From: JAJTZA01 sp041749815
GTDB lineage: Bacteria > Verrucomicrobiota > Verrucomicrobiia > Chthoniobacterales > Terrimicrobiaceae
Assembly: GCA_041749815.1 (NCBI GenBank)
Contig: JBGTAR010000378.1
Location: 1-34,956 of the forward strand
Direction: 5' to 3'
DNA length: 34,956 nt
The position numbers and the translations under genes were made by a program. The notes under the pieces are model-generated. The model was not told the origin of the DNA. It worked only from the letters and a program-made list of their open reading frames with translations, and did not search any database. Shown piece after piece: positions 7,900 to 17,417 of the stretch. The stretch's first letter is position 1. Every line of letters begins with the position of its first letter.

Positions 7900-9792
7900 T
7901 CAGGCGCTGATGCCTGGGAAGGCGCGGCCGGGGGTGACGATCGAGTCGGGCGGGGCGAGATCGGCGGGGTCGCTGGCTTCGCGCACCTGCGAGATGGTGG
8001 GGCCTTCGGGAACGCGGGCCAATTTCGCGGGGTCGGGGATGATGGGAACGGGTTCGAAGGCGAAGACGCGCGCTTCCGGTGCGCCCCATGTCGTCAGGAC
8101 GGTCAACCGGCAGGCGGTGGTCGTCCGGTCGACCACGGAGCGCACGAGGCGTTGGTAGTTGAGCGCCTCGGAGACGACGGGAAGCCAGCCGCCCGCGTCG
8201 TCGAGAACCTCGATCCGGAAGCTTTTGACGAGCGTCTGGGGAACGGCGCAGCGGGTGCCCTTCAGCGGATACGTGCAGGGCATGCGTTTGTTCAAGGTGA
8301 AGTCGCTGTCGAAGACCAGACGGATGCCGCCGAGGTGGACCGGCTCGTCCCAACGAAATTCCACGGAGCCGCCCGGAGGGAGCGTGCAGGCATGAACCTC
8401 GTCGGGACGGTCGCGGTCGGTGCCGTCGATCAGGGCAGCCAGATTTTCGCCGTCGCCCGAGAGCCGGGCGGCATTTGCGAGATCGCTGACCGGGCGCGTG
8501 AAGCCTGGCAGCCAGCAATCGTCGTCCTGCAAGGTGCGCTGCAATACGTCCAATTTGTCGCCCGATGCCATCGCGCGGGGGGCACAATCGAAGCGGACGC
8601 AGAGCGCGGCGGCCGTTCCTGCGGCCTGACCGAGTAGCGAGCATGTTGCCATCACACGTGTCGAAGAAAGAGCCGCGTGAGTGACCGAAATGTTGCGCCC
8701 GGCAAAGTGGAGGTTGGCGATGTTGCGAGAGTAGAGGCACCGATACGGGATGCCATAGGGAGACGGGGCGGGATGGAAAATCGTCGGTTCTCCGGGATAG
8801 AGCAGACCGGCGGGATGATGATCGTCCATCGGCCAGCCGCCGTAGGCCACGACGTCGGGAAACTCTCCTCCGGCAGCGACATCGTTCTGGGTCAGGGTGT
8901 GGTCGCCGATATAGCGGCGGTTTTCCCGTTTGCCGGGGAGCGACCCGATCCACTCGATCGCCCACGTCTCCGCCTTCTCGCGCTCGGGTGAGACATTCTT
9001 GATATAGTCCCAGACCCCGTAGGTGATGCGCATCAACTCGTCGCGGATCTGTTCGGCGTCGCGGATCGTGTCGGCAAGGCCGCCAACCTCGATCCACCAG
9101 AAGTTGTCCCCATTGACGCCGCGGACGCGATGTTCGAGGTCTTCGGGTTTTTCAAACTTGTAGGCCCATGCGGGAGCGACGAACGGATGGGGTTCGTCGG
9201 TGCGCCGGATCTGGATGAGCAGGGTATTGCCCATCGTCTTGAGGTCGGCCAGCACGGGCTCGATGTCCTCGTCGAATTCAGCGCGCGCCTCGCGTCCGAC
9301 GCGGAACCCGGCACCGGTCAGCGCGGCGAGGATGCTGTCGCCCGAGCAATCGACAAAATGGCGCGCGCGGATCGTGTTCCATGTCTGGCTGGTCAGCTGC
9401 CAGGCGGTCACCGTGCCGATGCGGTCGCCCTCCATCCCGGCATCGACGCACGAAGTATTAAAAAAAACGGTCAGGCCCGGCTGAAACTGCGCCTTGGCGT
9501 AGAGGACGCTGTCCCAGATCGAATAGTGCCCTGTCGGGTTGAGGTATTGGTTCTCGAGCTGGATTTCCTCGAGGATTCCGGCCTCCTTGTTGTGGGGGCC
9601 GCGAGCGCCACAGATCCACATGCGGATTTCCGAGGAGGCGTTGCCGCCGAGGACCGGCCGCTCGTGGACGAGTGCGGTACGGGCACCATTGCGCGCGGAG
9701 GCGATCGCTGCACAAAGCCCCGACATCCCGCCACCGATGACGCAGACGTCGAACTCATGGGATTCGCGGTGGAGGAGCGTGCTGGAATTCAT
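7900..9792 (-). CDS. FAD-dependent oxidoreductase (FAD_oxidored type) with C-terminal beta-sandwich
   Basis: From the ATG at 9792 the product has 630 residues. It opens with a Rossmann motif (DVCVIGGGMSGLCAAIASARNG; G20, G22, G25), then HERPVLGGNASSEIRM, characteristic of the FAD_oxidored family. The second FAD contact is AGRNISVTHAALSSTRVMA with GQAAGTAAAL. Residues ~470-600 form a sandwich region (SVEFRWDEPVHLGGIRLVF). Family members sit in polysaccharide loci of Verrucomicrobiota, Planctomycetota and Bacteroidota; the substrate is not established and is presumably a sugar or polyol. There is no signal peptide. The gene follows the GH29 gene by 58 bp on the same strand, so the two form an operon. 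A fragment of a paralogue lies at 5992-6095. Confidence 0.9.
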   Translation of the reverse strand: MNSSTLLHRESHEFDVCVIGGGMSGLCAAIASARNGARTALVHERPVLGGNASSEIRMWICGARGPHNKEAGILEEIQLENQYLNPTGHYSIWDSVLYAKAQFQPGLTVFFNTSCVDAGMEGDRIGTVTAWQLTSQTWNTIRARHFVDCSGDSILAALTGAGFRVGREARAEFDEDIEPVLADLKTMGNTLLIQIRRTDEPHPFVAPAWAYKFEKPEDLEHRVRGVNGDNFWWIEVGGLADTIRDAEQIRDELMRITYGVWDYIKNVSPEREKAETWAIEWIGSLPGKRENRRYIGDHTLTQNDVAAGGEFPDVVAYGGWPMDDHHPAGLLYPGEPTIFHPAPSPYGIPYRCLYSRNIANLHFAGRNISVTHAALSSTRVMATCSLLGQAAGTAAALCVRFDCAPRAMASGDKLDVLQRTLQDDDCWLPGFTRPVSDLANAARLSGDGENLAALIDGTDRDRPDEVHACTLPPGGSVEFRWDEPVHLGGIRLVFDSDFTLNKRMPCTYPLKGTRCAVPQTLVKSFRIEVLDDAGGWLPVVSEALNYQRLVRSVVDRTTTACRLTVLTTWGAPEARVFAFEPVPIIPDPAKLARVPEGPTISQVREASDPADLAPPDSIVTPGRAFPGISA

Positions 9793-9850
9793 TGGCCAAT
9801 GAGTGTGCGCGGCGCGGCGACGATTGCAACGCGGCTGTTTTGAAAATCGT

Positions 9851-10987
9851 TCATTCCGCGGCGGCGTCGGTCGCGTGTTCCTGCTGACCGGCCTGTCGGG
9901 AGACGTCCGCCACCGGCCAGCCCTCGCTGCGGATCCGCCGTCCGGTCTCGCGCAACGTTTTCGCATCGTCCGGATGGATCGAACCGTCCGGCAGCGGTCC
10001 GACATTCGCCAGCATGTTGCAATCATGCGCAAGCGCGTGCGCAAGTCCGTCGAGCAATTCGTCCGCCGACAAGTGGGCGGCATCCTTCGTGTAGCCCCAG
10101 CCTCCCTTTTGCAAGGTCATGCAGATCTCATTGTGCTTGTGCCGGTTCAGCTCCCAGGCCCGTTCGGCGCGGGCGGCAGCCTCCAGATTGCCCTGCTTGC
10201 GCAACGGTCCGGCGTGCGACTTGAAGGAAAACTCCGGTGACGCGAAGTCCTCCTCGCCGGTCGCTCCCTGCTTGTAGGCGATCAGCGCCTCCGGTCGTGC
10301 TTGCCGGATCTGTCCATACGTTTCCGCCAGCGGCACGAGCTCGGGCTTGAGATAATACGCGCTGATGATGTCGAGCCAGATTCCCGCGAGCGGATATTCC
10401 AGCCGGAGCAACTCTCCGAGGCAGGCCTGCATGTATGCGACATACTTCGGGTAGTCGTCCAAGGAACGGAACAAATATTCCGGCTGGGGCCGGGCGTATT
10501 CGGGGCGGGCATAGACGAAATGCTCTCGGGAAAGAAAGCAGGGATGCTTCCAGTTGAGCATGAACGTGTAGTAGGCAAAAAAGCCGAGCCCTTTCCTGTC
10601 GCACTGCTCCGCGACCTCCCGCACCAAGTCACGACCGCACGGCGAGTTGACGCTGTTGAAGGGCTCGACCTGCGAATCCCAGAGGCAAAAGCTGTCGTGG
10701 TGACAGGTGACCAGCGTCACATACTTCATCCCGGCTTCCAGCGCGAGGTCGGTGATGAAATCCGCATCAAACTTTTCGGCGCGGAAGCCGTCCTTCAACT
10801 TCGCATATTCCGCGACGGGAATTTTCTGGTGGTATTGCACCCACTCCCCCGCTCCCAGCGCGGAATAAAGTCCGTAGTGGATGAACAACCCGAACCGTGC
10901 CTGCCGGAACCACTCCAGATTGGCCCGTCGGGGATCGCTTTGCCAGGTCGGTTCGAAGTCTTTGAGATAGGAGGGCACGCTGTTCAT
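9851..10987 (-). CDS. GH29 family alpha-L-fucosidase-like enzyme
   Basis: The 378-residue protein shows the GH29 opening WFRQARFGLFIHYGLYS, followed by YVTLVTCHHDSFCLWDS and the nucleophile D206 in the strand GIWLDI. The late block HDCNMLANVGPLPDGSI is also typical. It lacks the C-terminal sandwich of longer fucosidases and has no signal peptide, so it should be a cytosolic exo-enzyme. The ATG at 10987 is preceded by ACGGGAAA; a TTG further upstream is possible but adds only unconserved sequence. It is transcribed with the downstream FAD oxidoreductase and diverges from the GH-A gene, with operator 2 between. GH29 includes divergent members active on non-fucose sugars, so the exact substrate is open. 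Confidence 0.88.
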   Translation of the reverse strand: MNSVPSYLKDFEPTWQSDPRRANLEWFRQARFGLFIHYGLYSALGAGEWVQYHQKIPVAEYAKLKDGFRAEKFDADFITDLALEAGMKYVTLVTCHHDSFCLWDSQVEPFNSVNSPCGRDLVREVAEQCDRKGLGFFAYYTFMLNWKHPCFLSREHFVYARPEYARPQPEYLFRSLDDYPKYVAYMQACLGELLRLEYPLAGIWLDIISAYYLKPELVPLAETYGQIRQARPEALIAYKQGATGEEDFASPEFSFKSHAGPLRKQGNLEAAARAERAWELNRHKHNEICMTLQKGGWGYTKDAAHLSADELLDGLAHALAHDCNMLANVGPLPDGSIHPDDAKTLRETGRRIRSEGWPVADVSRQAGQQEHATDAAAE

Positions 10988-11199
10988 TGGTTTCCCGTGA
11001 AGGGGCCTCACGCCTGCCAACTCATCGCTGAGTGGCAAACACCGACTTGGAAAACCCGCGGCGGCGGTGCGGTTCTCCCCGCCGTGTTGCAGGCAAGGGT
11101 TGGCGGGTAATTCATGGTTTGCAAATTTTTTGGACTTCTGGAGATTTGCACTCTGGCTGTAGAGTAATGAATGAGTTTGCCGTCAGCAAGTGAACACCA

Positions 11200-11232
11200 T
11201 GCGCAACGTTGGGATTGCAGGGAGATCGCAAT
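11200..11232. promoter_or_regulatory. Operator site 2: palindrome with a third half-site
   Basis: TGCGCAACGTTGGGAT lies at 11200-11215 and a third half-site (ATCGCAAT) ends at 11232, with the same 9-base spacer tail CAGGGAG as in site 1. Sites 1 and 2 agree at 29 of 34 positions over their full length (3469-3502 and 11201-11234). The site is 94 bp before the GH-A start and 212 bp before the GH29 start. The rest of the 339-bp gap (10988-11326) holds nothing else I recognise. Confidence 0.7.
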
Positions 11233-11326
11233 CGTGCGAACTGTCCCCCAGGTTCACCGAAATGCGGATCAACGGGCTTCAGGTTTGGGCAGACAAGGGT
11301 TTCTTCTCCTTCCAGAGAGAAGACCG

Positions 11327-12778
11327 ATGCGCATGGTGACTTGCGCATCACGTCGGCTTCTCCGGCTTCTGCCAGTGGTCATTTTGGGGTTCAACCAAGC
11401 CCTGGCCGCGCCCCTTTCCCTTGAGGACCTCGATTGGCGCCCCGTGGCTTCCGCAAAGCTTGGTATCAATACCAACTATCTGCTTGATGGCAATATTTCG
11501 AGCGGACAGCTGAAACGCGAGTGGAAGCGGACTAGCTCGCGCTGGTTGCGCTTTCCGGGTGGCGAAAAGTCCGACAATCACCTCTGGAGCACGCCGCCCT
11601 ATGAGCGTGCCATGCCCCGGACCGCTCTCACTGGCTCGTGGGCATGGCCCGCGGGTGACCAGCGCTTCTTTACGAATCGCGACGGCAAGGCTTGGGCGGT
11701 GAACCCACTCGACTTTGATGAATTCATGCGTGCCTGCCGCCGTGTGCGGGCCGAGCCGGTTGTTGTGATCTGTCAGCAGGCTGCCTTCAAGCCCAAGGAT
11801 GCACGGCATGGACAGATTTCTGAAGAGACTCTGATCGAAGCTGCCCGCGCCTGGGTGCGTTACAGCAAGACCAAGGGCTACCATGTTCGATACTGGGAAA
11901 TCGGCAACGAACCCTACCTGAAAGGCTCGCAGACCGCGAAGGAATTTGCTGCCTCGTGGTCACGCTTCGCCCGCGCCATGAAAGAGGAAGATCCGAGCAT
12001 TCTGGTGGGAGTCAACGGCCCCGAAACGGCGGGCTTCGTCGATCCCGCCCACCAAAAGAGCGGGCCTTGGTGGACAGGTTTTTTGCGCGCCGCAGAAGTG
12101 CGACCGGATTGGATTTCGCTGCATGATTATCCCTGCTATGGTTGGAAGGGCTATGCGGCCTATGCGACTCGCCCGGTCAATGCACTGCGAGCTCTGGATG
12201 AAATTCGCGCGGTGCTGTCGCAGAAGTATGGCACCCGCTATGGGCAGACCGTGCCCCTGCTTGTGACCGAGACCAATTCCGCCGACTGGCTGGGGCATCC
12301 TGACAATACGGGCTGGAGCCATGCCTCGAGTCTTGGCCACGGTTTGGTGCTGTTTGACATGCTCGGTCAATATCTCATGGAGCCGCAGATCCACGGTGTC
12401 ATGGTCTGGAATTCGCGCTGGCTGAACAACAAGGACGCCCCCGAACTCTGGGATGCCTATTGCCCGCGGGGGTCACTTTTGCCGACCGGAAAGACCCTGC
12501 AAATCTGGAACGATTTTTACCCGGCGGAACTCGCTGCCGTTCCCACCACGAACGGTCTGCGCGTCTATTCGGGACGGGGCGCCAAAGCCGGTAAACAATG
12601 CCTCTACCTCATCAACAAAGAACTCGGCCCCACCCGCGTCGAACTGCCCGCCTCGCCAAGGAGGGTCTGGATCTGGTCAGGAAAAAGCCCCGACGATCCA
12701 GAACCAAGATGGCAGTCCCTCCGCCCCTCCCGCGTGTTGATCCTGCCCGCCCATTCCCTTGCGGTGGCGAAGTTCTAG
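11327..12778 (+). CDS. Secreted clan GH-A glycoside hydrolase (GH39/GH51-like)
   Basis: The 483-residue protein begins with a signal peptide (RRLLRLLPVVILGFNQALAA, cleavage near residue 28). A TIM barrel follows: WLRFPGGEKSDN, a pattern seen in arabinofuranosidase-like barrels, then acid/base E195 in WEIGNEPY, WISLHDYPCYG, and nucleophile E315 in LLVTETNSA. A small C-terminal beta domain ends the chain. The two glutamates at strand ends 4 and 7 fix clan GH-A; GH39, GH51 and related families are all possible, and I cannot choose. The ATG at 11327 is preceded by GAGAGAAG at suitable spacing and directly precedes the signal peptide, so upstream in-frame codons, which cover operator 2, are not used. 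It would cut polymer or large oligosaccharide outside the cytoplasm. Confidence 0.8.
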   Translation: MRMVTCASRRLLRLLPVVILGFNQALAAPLSLEDLDWRPVASAKLGINTNYLLDGNISSGQLKREWKRTSSRWLRFPGGEKSDNHLWSTPPYERAMPRTALTGSWAWPAGDQRFFTNRDGKAWAVNPLDFDEFMRACRRVRAEPVVVICQQAAFKPKDARHGQISEETLIEAARAWVRYSKTKGYHVRYWEIGNEPYLKGSQTAKEFAASWSRFARAMKEEDPSILVGVNGPETAGFVDPAHQKSGPWWTGFLRAAEVRPDWISLHDYPCYGWKGYAAYATRPVNALRALDEIRAVLSQKYGTRYGQTVPLLVTETNSADWLGHPDNTGWSHASSLGHGLVLFDMLGQYLMEPQIHGVMVWNSRWLNNKDAPELWDAYCPRGSLLPTGKTLQIWNDFYPAELAAVPTTNGLRVYSGRGAKAGKQCLYLINKELGPTRVELPASPRRVWIWSGKSPDDPEPRWQSLRPSRVLILPAHSLAVAKF

Positions 12779-12809
12779 CGCATGGCTTATCGGTTGGCAC
12801 GATTTTCTT

Positions 12810-14954
12810 TTATTTCAAAGTGAGGACGGTGGCATTGGCCTGGAAATCTCTCGAAAAATGGATCTGTAATCCGGGCTTGCAGACTTTGGCCTGTGCTGTT
12901 CCATACTTTGCCTTGATCTTCCAGGAACCCGGAGCGAGCGGGATCGAAACCGGGGCGTTGGGGGCATTGCCGAATGAGTGGTTCACGACGAGCGCGGACT
13001 GACGGTCTGCTGAATACCGCACGACCGACTGCCAGCCTTCCGGGTGCCGGTAGCTTTGCTCCGCCGGGCCATACCGATGCCAGACCGCACCCTCGAGGAT
13101 CGGGGAAAGTGTCCGATAAAAATCCAGGCCCTTGCGAATCAGCCGGGCTTGAGCGCCGGAAAGAAGGTCAATATCCCCGGACAGGCAAACCCTGCCAAGA
13201 AATGTCGCACAGAGTCCGTAAGTGATCCGGTCGTCGGAATCGTCCGCGCGGGCACAAAACCAAATCAGATTTTTGCGCGAGGGCAGAATCGCCTGCAGAT
13301 TGGCGGCAATAATCGGGATTTCCACTCCCTCATGCGCATCGGAAAAACTGGTCAGATCCAAGGCATCGATCCATGGATTGGTGAGGCGGTGCCCGCCCGA
13401 CGAGCAGTTTTCGATGGTGAGGGATGGAAGCGATTTCTTGAGGCTTTTGAAATACTCCAGCGAGGTTTGCAGCGTGGACTCCAGCTTTTCTCCGGGGGAA
13501 TCCGCCCCGTCGGCACCGATGCCGATGGAATCGTTGTAGTCCAGTTTCAGATAACGAAAACCGCCATCCCGGAGAATCTTTGCCATCGTGCGATCCAGGT
13601 AGCGCACGGACGCCGGCTTCGTCATATCGAGAAAGGCCCGTTGACCGACCTGCAGGCGCTTCCCGTCCTTGACCAGAAGCAAAGAGTTCTTTTGGAAAAG
13701 GCGGGATTTGACCCCGCAGGTTTCCGCTTCGAACCAAAGGCCGGGCACGAGGCCATTCCTGGCGATGTTGCGGGCACACTTTCTGAGACCCCCGGGGAAG
13801 GCTTTTTTCGACGGCACCCAGTCCCCATGCATGTTCCCCCAGTTGCCATTCCTGTCTGCATACCACCCCGCATCAATGCAGAAAACATCCGCTCCGAGAG
13901 CTTTGGCCATGGGAGCCAAAGCGGCCACTCTTGCCTCGCTGGGATTTCCCCATGTCGTGCCCCATTCGTTGAATACAATCCGATAATCGGGCGCCGACTT
14001 CCTTCGGCTCGTTTGGTTTGTGGTCAGGAGCGCCTGGCAGATGTCCTCAAAACCTCCGTGTGCACAGCTCAATGTCGCGGAGGGGGTCTTCAGGTTTTCG
14101 CCGGGGTTCAGCGTCGGCGACCAATGGGTGAAATCCGAAGATCCCAGGGCGCCGCTCAGAACCACGTCGTAACCCTGACGGGAAACCTCCATCTGCCACG
14201 AACCCACCACATTCAATGCCACCCCCCAGAAGACTCCGGCTTGGGAGTCTTCGATTGCCATCCATGGAAAATGACCATTGGCCGGCATCGAGCCCACCTG
14301 TCCGATCCGATGACAGCGAGTTCCGAATCCCGCCCACGAGGGTTCGAGAAGCAGGTCTTCAAGTGGCGTTCGGACATGCCGCCCCTCGGAACTCCATCGC
14401 GTGCGAATCTCATGCAGAAACAATCTGCGCGGTGCGTCATCCGGCGCATAGGGCGTGATTCCGGCCAGATTGAATGCGGTCATGCTCCTGATTCGAATGG
14501 GGACCTGTCCCTTGTTTGAGAGCTCGCAGAGAGTGGTCAGACGCGGTTCGCCGACAGAATGGATCAGCTTGTGGTCCACCCTTAATCCGTCTTCGGTGCG
14601 CAGTGTGGTTATGACCTCTGTGCCTTGACGGGACTTTTTAACCTTTTGCCCGGCCAGTTGGAATCTTCCGGTGGCCGACCCGTTCAGCAAGGACGACCCC
14701 CAACCTCCCGGCTCAGGATCGTGGGCAAGATTCAGGTGAAAGAGGGAAGACAGATGCGCGGTTCGATATTGCTTGTTCTTGCTTCTGGCGTAGGAGCGAA
14801 TGGTGACATCATCGATGTGAGGTTCTTTGACGGCAACCGGCAGGTCCGCCCGGGCCGGGCGCATCATCCAGCCGACGCGCCGGGTATCTGTGTCGCGAGC
14901 GTAGAGAACCTCGATCTGTTCAAAACGGAACCGGGATATTTCCTCGTAGAGCAT
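12810..14954 (-). CDS. GH36 family alpha-galactosidase
   Basis: The 714-residue product has the GH36 plan: N-terminal beta-supersandwich (MTAFNLAGITPY region), TIM barrel and C-terminal sandwich. In the barrel are VFNEWGTTWGNP, FCIDAGWYAD, PGLWFEAETC, nucleophile D472 in YLKLDYND and acid/base D539 in SFSDAHEG; IENCSSGGHR matches the family's C-x-S-G-G-x-R block. Retaining alpha-galactosidases remove terminal alpha-galactose. No signal peptide is seen. The start at 14954 lies 48 bp after the stop of the SASA esterase gene in the same direction, so it is the last gene of the operon controlled from 17.4 kb. It converges with the GH-A gene with only 31 bp between. Confidence 0.92.
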   Translation of the reverse strand: MLYEEISRFRFEQIEVLYARDTDTRRVGWMMRPARADLPVAVKEPHIDDVTIRSYARSKNKQYRTAHLSSLFHLNLAHDPEPGGWGSSLLNGSATGRFQLAGQKVKKSRQGTEVITTLRTEDGLRVDHKLIHSVGEPRLTTLCELSNKGQVPIRIRSMTAFNLAGITPYAPDDAPRRLFLHEIRTRWSSEGRHVRTPLEDLLLEPSWAGFGTRCHRIGQVGSMPANGHFPWMAIEDSQAGVFWGVALNVVGSWQMEVSRQGYDVVLSGALGSSDFTHWSPTLNPGENLKTPSATLSCAHGGFEDICQALLTTNQTSRRKSAPDYRIVFNEWGTTWGNPSEARVAALAPMAKALGADVFCIDAGWYADRNGNWGNMHGDWVPSKKAFPGGLRKCARNIARNGLVPGLWFEAETCGVKSRLFQKNSLLLVKDGKRLQVGQRAFLDMTKPASVRYLDRTMAKILRDGGFRYLKLDYNDSIGIGADGADSPGEKLESTLQTSLEYFKSLKKSLPSLTIENCSSGGHRLTNPWIDALDLTSFSDAHEGVEIPIIAANLQAILPSRKNLIWFCARADDSDDRITYGLCATFLGRVCLSGDIDLLSGAQARLIRKGLDFYRTLSPILEGAVWHRYGPAEQSYRHPEGWQSVVRYSADRQSALVVNHSFGNAPNAPVSIPLAPGSWKIKAKYGTAQAKVCKPGLQIHFSRDFQANATVLTLK

Positions 14955-15002
14955 GGGTGGGGATCAGTTCAGCATGGCACCAACTTCCCCCTGCGGCTTT
15001 CT

Positions 15003-16565
15003 TTATTTCCGCGGCCCACCGAGCTTGCCCTCGGTGACCATCGGGAACGTGTCGGTGCGAAACGGGAAGGCAGGCAGGCCTTCTTTGTTGGCGAGATTGG
15101 CCACGGGGTTCATGTCCCATGCGTAGCGGGCGGCGACGGGTCCGGCGACTCCTGACGCGGTGAGAATGACGTCATTGCCGGAGATTTCGGCATCCGCCCA
15201 GACGAAACGCTGGTCCGCGCCTGCAATGGCGAACCCTTTGAGCTTTTCCCCATCGCTTGCGACAAGCCCGGATCCAATGTGTTCAAAGGTGAGAATGACC
15301 TTGGCTCCCTCGATGCGTGAGTCCTTCAGCGTCGGCCCGGTCCAGACGGCCGGCGGATCCTTGACTTCGTCGCGATAGACCGTCCCCTTGGCCATCAATG
15401 CCAGGCGGCGTCCGACCTCGCGTTTGTTGCCGGGGTGGATATCCTTGGGGTCGCCGATGTCGATGGCAGTGACCATCCCGGTGCCCGGGAGGTCGAGAGC
15501 AAGGGCCTGGGCCTCGCGGAGTTCCGCCCACGCATTGCCGCGCGGCACCGGGTGCGTGGCCTCGAAGTTGGCGAGTTGGACATAGAGAAACGGGAAGTCG
15601 CCCTGGCCCCATTCCTTACGCCATGTTTTGACGAGCAGCGGGAATAGCTCACGATACTGGGCCGCGCGGGCGGCATTGTTTTCTCCCTGATACCAGATGA
15701 CACCCTTGATGGCGAACGGGATGACCGGGGCCACCATGCCGTTCCAGACATTCCCGGCCATGTTTTTGATGCTGTTCTTGGGCTTGAAGTCTTTCCCGCC
15801 CTCTTCGCGCGCCTTCTCGAACGCCGCTTTGGTGGGATACTCGGCACCGTAGCCGGACGGGCCCCTTAGTTCCAGGAGCGGGGCGAAGGCGGGATGACCC
15901 TCCAGCGCTCCGGCCGGGATGAACGCCTCCCCCGGGGTGGCACCCCAGGCTGACTGGATCAGCCCGATCGGGCGGCCCAGCGTCTCGTGGAGATCGCGTC
16001 CGAAGTGATAAGCCACGGCCGAAAAGGCGAATGCCGCCCGCTGCGTGCAGGCCTGCCATTTGAGTTCGACGTCGTCGAGAGGTTCTCCCGAATACACCAT
16101 CGGCACCTTCGCCATGCGGATTTTCGGATAAGCCGCCTTGAGCAGTTCCTCCTTCGAATTGTCCGCATTGCCGACCGGCCACATCATGTTCGACTGACCG
16201 GAGCAGAACCAGACATCCCCCATGAGCACATCCGTAAAGGTCACGGTCTCTTCACCCGAAGAAATGCTGAGCGTGAGCGGTTCGGTCGAGTCCTCCGCGG
16301 GAAGAATCACCTTCCACCGTCCGGCGTCATCCGCCGTGCCCGTCGCCGATGCCTCGCCGAGCGTCACTTCGACTTTGGCACCGGGACTGGCAACTCCCCA
16401 CACCGGCAGAGGAGCCCCGGCCTGCAACACCATGTGGTCGCCAAACATCCCGTTGGGCTTCAAGTCGCCGGCGAAGGAACTGACCGCGCCAGCGAAGAAA
16501 AGGACAAGTCCAAGCAAGGCGACCCGCTTCGGAAACGTCACAAGAAGAGGTTTTTGCGTTATCAT
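15003..16565 (-). CDS. Sialate O-acetylesterase family (SASA) carbohydrate esterase, copy A
   Basis: The 520-residue protein carries a signal peptide (PKRVALLGLVLFFAGAVSSFA). An N-terminal sandwich (GMFGDHMVLQAGAPLPVWG) precedes the SGNH-type esterase core: nucleophile S125 in CSGQSNMMWP, the block GVIWYQGENNA, and the D375-x-H377 dyad in DIHPGNK. Despite the name, such enzymes in environmental bacteria usually deacetylate polysaccharides; sialic acid is not implied here. It is the middle gene of a minus-strand operon, 86 bp after the jelly-roll gene and 48 bp before GH36. Deacetylation in the periplasm or outside would expose chains for the hydrolases. It resembles copy B (18417-19901) in layout but is clearly diverged. 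Confidence 0.92.
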   Translation of the reverse strand: MITQKPLLVTFPKRVALLGLVLFFAGAVSSFAGDLKPNGMFGDHMVLQAGAPLPVWGVASPGAKVEVTLGEASATGTADDAGRWKVILPAEDSTEPLTLSISSGEETVTFTDVLMGDVWFCSGQSNMMWPVGNADNSKEELLKAAYPKIRMAKVPMVYSGEPLDDVELKWQACTQRAAFAFSAVAYHFGRDLHETLGRPIGLIQSAWGATPGEAFIPAGALEGHPAFAPLLELRGPSGYGAEYPTKAAFEKAREEGGKDFKPKNSIKNMAGNVWNGMVAPVIPFAIKGVIWYQGENNAARAAQYRELFPLLVKTWRKEWGQGDFPFLYVQLANFEATHPVPRGNAWAELREAQALALDLPGTGMVTAIDIGDPKDIHPGNKREVGRRLALMAKGTVYRDEVKDPPAVWTGPTLKDSRIEGAKVILTFEHIGSGLVASDGEKLKGFAIAGADQRFVWADAEISGNDVILTASGVAGPVAARYAWDMNPVANLANKEGLPAFPFRTDTFPMVTEGKLGGPRK

Positions 16566-16651
16566 TGGTTCAAAAATTCCGAGAGATCAGGCTTCGCCGC
16601 GCTGAGCAACGCGTTCCACCGACAATCCCAAGGGTTCAGACCCCCGGCTGA

Positions 16652-17278
16652 TCACGGCTCCGCGACGACGCGGAGATTGTCGATCGAGAAGCTGACCTCG
16701 CTTGCCGCCGGAGCTTGTGCTTTCGAACATCCGAGGAAAAGCGTGATTCGTTTCGCATCCGGGTTGAAGTGAGAGTCCTTCTCCGCTGTGGAAAACGGAA
16801 ATTCGAAGGTTTTCCAGTCCGCGCCGGGCTCAATGATCCCAAAGCCCATATCCCCGCGTTTTTCATCATTCGCTCCCGGGAAACAGACCATCCGTACCAC
16901 GATCGGCGTGCTCGCGGTCGACTTGGCATCAAACACCAGCTTCAGCTTCGACGTCGGAACATCCCCGAATCCCTTAAAAAACGGAACCACCAGATTCAAG
17001 TGCCAGAACTTGCCGACCTTCGAAAGATCCGCCGTGACGTCCAGAGCCTGACCGGAGTTTTTGGCCCCTTCCCCCAGCTCGAGTTTTGCCGTGACCTCGC
17101 CGTCGGGTGAGCCGGAATCCAAGACGACGCCCTTGGGCACCTCGCCCCCTTCGAAGGTCTCTTCGTAAACGGTGTCTTGTGAGAAGGCAGAACCCGGCAA
17201 CGCCAGGCAGGTTGCAAAGATCAGCGCCGCAAGGCGGGGACCTCGGGAAAAACCGCTGTGCGGCTTGAAAAATCCCAT
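16652..17278 (-). CDS. Secreted jelly-roll (CBM-like) protein
   Basis: The 208-residue product has a signal peptide (RLAALIFATCLALPGSAFS), then a single beta-sandwich: VYEETFEGGEVPKG, LDVTADLSKVGKFWHLNL, KLKLVFDAKSTASTPIVVRM, DWKTFEFPF and a closing VSFSIDNLRVVAEP. This strand pattern is that of carbohydrate-binding modules of the CBM4/9/22 type or of sandwich domains attached to hydrolases, but I recognise no exact family. GGAGG stands five bases before the ATG at 17278, which sets the start; the longer open frame upstream runs toward operator 3. It is the first gene of an operon with a SASA esterase and GH36, so binding of the same polymer is likely. No catalytic motif is visible. Confidence 0.75.
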   Translation of the reverse strand: MGFFKPHSGFSRGPRLAALIFATCLALPGSAFSQDTVYEETFEGGEVPKGVVLDSGSPDGEVTAKLELGEGAKNSGQALDVTADLSKVGKFWHLNLVVPFFKGFGDVPTSKLKLVFDAKSTASTPIVVRMVCFPGANDEKRGDMGFGIIEPGADWKTFEFPFSTAEKDSHFNPDAKRITLFLGCSKAQAPAASEVSFSIDNLRVVAEP

Positions 17279-17417
17279 GGCACCTCCATCAGCAGCACCC
17301 TCGACAGGCACAGGGCAGTAATAGGGAACGCGGTCGGTTATTTGTTTGGTGTAGCGGTGTTCGTGGGGCATGGGAGGCATGATCTCCAAGCGATGCCTCC
17401 TCCTCAAGGCCCGAATA

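Noticed and set aside
7894..7905. Palindrome GCCTGATCAGGC at the end of the oxidoreductase gene as a terminator
   Set aside because: There is no T-tract on either side, and it overlaps the stop codon; no terminator can be claimed.
7541..9097. 518-codon open frame opposite the ATPase end and overlapping the oxidoreductase gene
   Set aside because: It is an arginine/proline-rich frame shadow of the FAD oxidoreductase gene, which has full family motifs in its own frame.
9815..9840. Possible eighth operator (ATTGCAACGCGGCTGT) before the FAD oxidoreductase
   Set aside because: Only one half-site is recognisable and the central AACGTT is missing; the gene is already covered by operator 2 through its operon.
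13044..14519. 491-codon plus-strand open frame
   Set aside because: It lies entirely antisense to the GH36 gene, whose catalytic motifs are intact; composition is that of a shadow in high-GC DNA.
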